Source: Anaerolineales bacterium (GTDB taxonomy: Bacteria; Chloroflexota; Anaerolineae; Anaerolineales; Villigracilaceae). Taken from it: DNA of 6,678 bases. Shown piece after piece: positions 6,263 to 6,678 of the stretch (within the stretch, counting starts at the first letter, position 1; each line of letters opens with the position of its first letter). Made by a program: the position numbers and the translations under genes. The stretch spans positions 1 through 6,678 of the forward strand of contig JADLCG010000197.1 of the NCBI GenBank assembly GCA_020847355.1, read 5' to 3'. Below the pieces are notes generated by a model that did no database searches, was not told the DNA's origin, and saw only the letters and a list, made by a program, of their open reading frames with translations.

Positions 6263-6678
6263 ATGATGATCAAGCCGCCCCTTTCTCTTAACCACAGCCT
6301 GATTCTGCTCACAATCATATTCTGCGCTTCGGCATGTGCGCCTCAAGCCACCTCCACGCCGTTCCGCCCGCCCACACAACCGCCGCCTACTTTGCCGCCG
6401 TCAACCGCCACGCCCATCCCAGAATTATTCACGCTCACCCCCACCCCCACGCTGACTTTCACGCCTGCCGGTCCCTGCACAAACAATTTATCTTTTCTGA
6501 ACGATGTCACCGTCCCAGACGGGACTTCCGTTACGCCGAACGCTTCGATCAATAAGCAATGGCTGGTTCAAAATAGCGGCTCATGCGATTGGGACGCAAC
6601 CTATCGCCTAAAATGGATTGGCGGCGACCCGTTGAACGCAAACGTTGAACAGCCGCTTTACCCAGCCCGCGCCGGAAC
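6263..6678 (+). CDS. NBR1-Ig-like domain lipoprotein, 3'-truncated by the window edge
   Basis: 138 codons are visible with no stop; the gene continues past the window. The N-terminus has a Lys, a hydrophobic stretch (LILLTIIFC) and an ASAC lipobox with C25, indicating a surface lipoprotein. Residues ~29-71 are a Pro/Thr-rich linker including TPTPTLTFTPAG. From C72 the sequence CTNNLSFLNDVTVPDGTSV, then NKQWLVQNSGSCDW and YRLKWIGGDP, follows the pattern of the NBR1/FW (four-tryptophan) Ig-like domain, with W100, W110 and W118 visible. C72 and C108 could form a disulfide. In bacteria such domains are presumed binding modules; the ligand is unknown. There are two adjacent candidate starts (ATG 6263 and 6266) and no Shine-Dalgarno, because the recA terminator lies directly upstream. 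A TATTAT at 6259-6264 is too close to serve these starts, so the promoter is unclear. Confidence 0.85.
   Translation, partial: MMIKPPLSLNHSLILLTIIFCASACAPQATSTPFRPPTQPPPTLPPSTATPIPELFTLTPTPTLTFTPAGPCTNNLSFLNDVTVPDGTSVTPNASINKQWLVQNSGSCDWDATYRLKWIGGDPLNANVEQPLYPARAG

Noticed and set aside
6334..6555. Plus-strand His/Ala-rich open frame (73 codons) after recA
   Set aside because: It is the +1-shifted reading of the Thr-Pro linker of the lipoprotein that begins at 6263; the His-rich composition comes from shifted ACC/CCC repeats. The 6263 frame has a lipobox and a recognisable domain.

Overview
The window looks like chromosomal DNA from an uncultured member of the Chloroflexota, most likely class Anaerolineae. 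This is inference from three things. The RecA has close-to-family sequence with a Gly/acidic tail. There are several lipoproteins with Thr-Pro-rich linkers, one of which carries an NBR1-type Ig-like domain, a combination I associate with Anaerolineae. Most genes also lack a Shine-Dalgarno sequence. No rRNA, tRNA, CRISPR array, transposase or phage gene is visible. All genes I can support lie on the + strand.

Layout. Positions 1-177 are non-coding and hold a structured repeat: an outer inverted repeat (9-25/144-160), an inner palindromic array of 7-bp words spaced exactly 10 bp apart (36-101), and a 15-bp near-perfect direct repeat at the edges. Next come a short RluA-type RNA pseudouridine synthase (197-850), a ParB/sulfiredoxin-fold protein resembling SbnI/SerK free-serine kinases (877-1710), and a small uncharacterised protein that looks all-beta (1714-2082). 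These are followed by a 616-residue lipoprotein with TolB-like PD40 repeats plus an unclassified C-terminal domain (2105-3955), and an M23 zinc-endopeptidase lipoprotein with a complete active site (3960-5030). Gaps between these five genes are 26, 3, 22 and 4 bp, so they may be co-transcribed. A strong promoter then drives recA (5107-6228). Its -35 box overlaps the M23 stop codon, and a degenerate GAAC-N4-GTTC (LexA-type) operator sits between -35 and -10. recA ends at a clean intrinsic terminator. Four bases after the T-run an NBR1-Ig-domain lipoprotein gene begins and runs off the window edge.

How the genes may work together. The PD40 lipoprotein and the M23 peptidase form an adjacent envelope pair, both anchored through an N-terminal cysteine. 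The middle of the PD40 protein has a pattern reminiscent of M15 D,D-carboxypeptidases without their zinc ligands, so a pseudo-peptidase/peptidase pair is a testable idea. The ParB-like protein and the small beta protein are tightly coupled and may act together, but their role is unknown. I see no convincing new defence or mobile system. The best leads are the phased palindromic repeat, the serine-kinase-like gene pair, the possible degenerate M15 domain and the recA control region.
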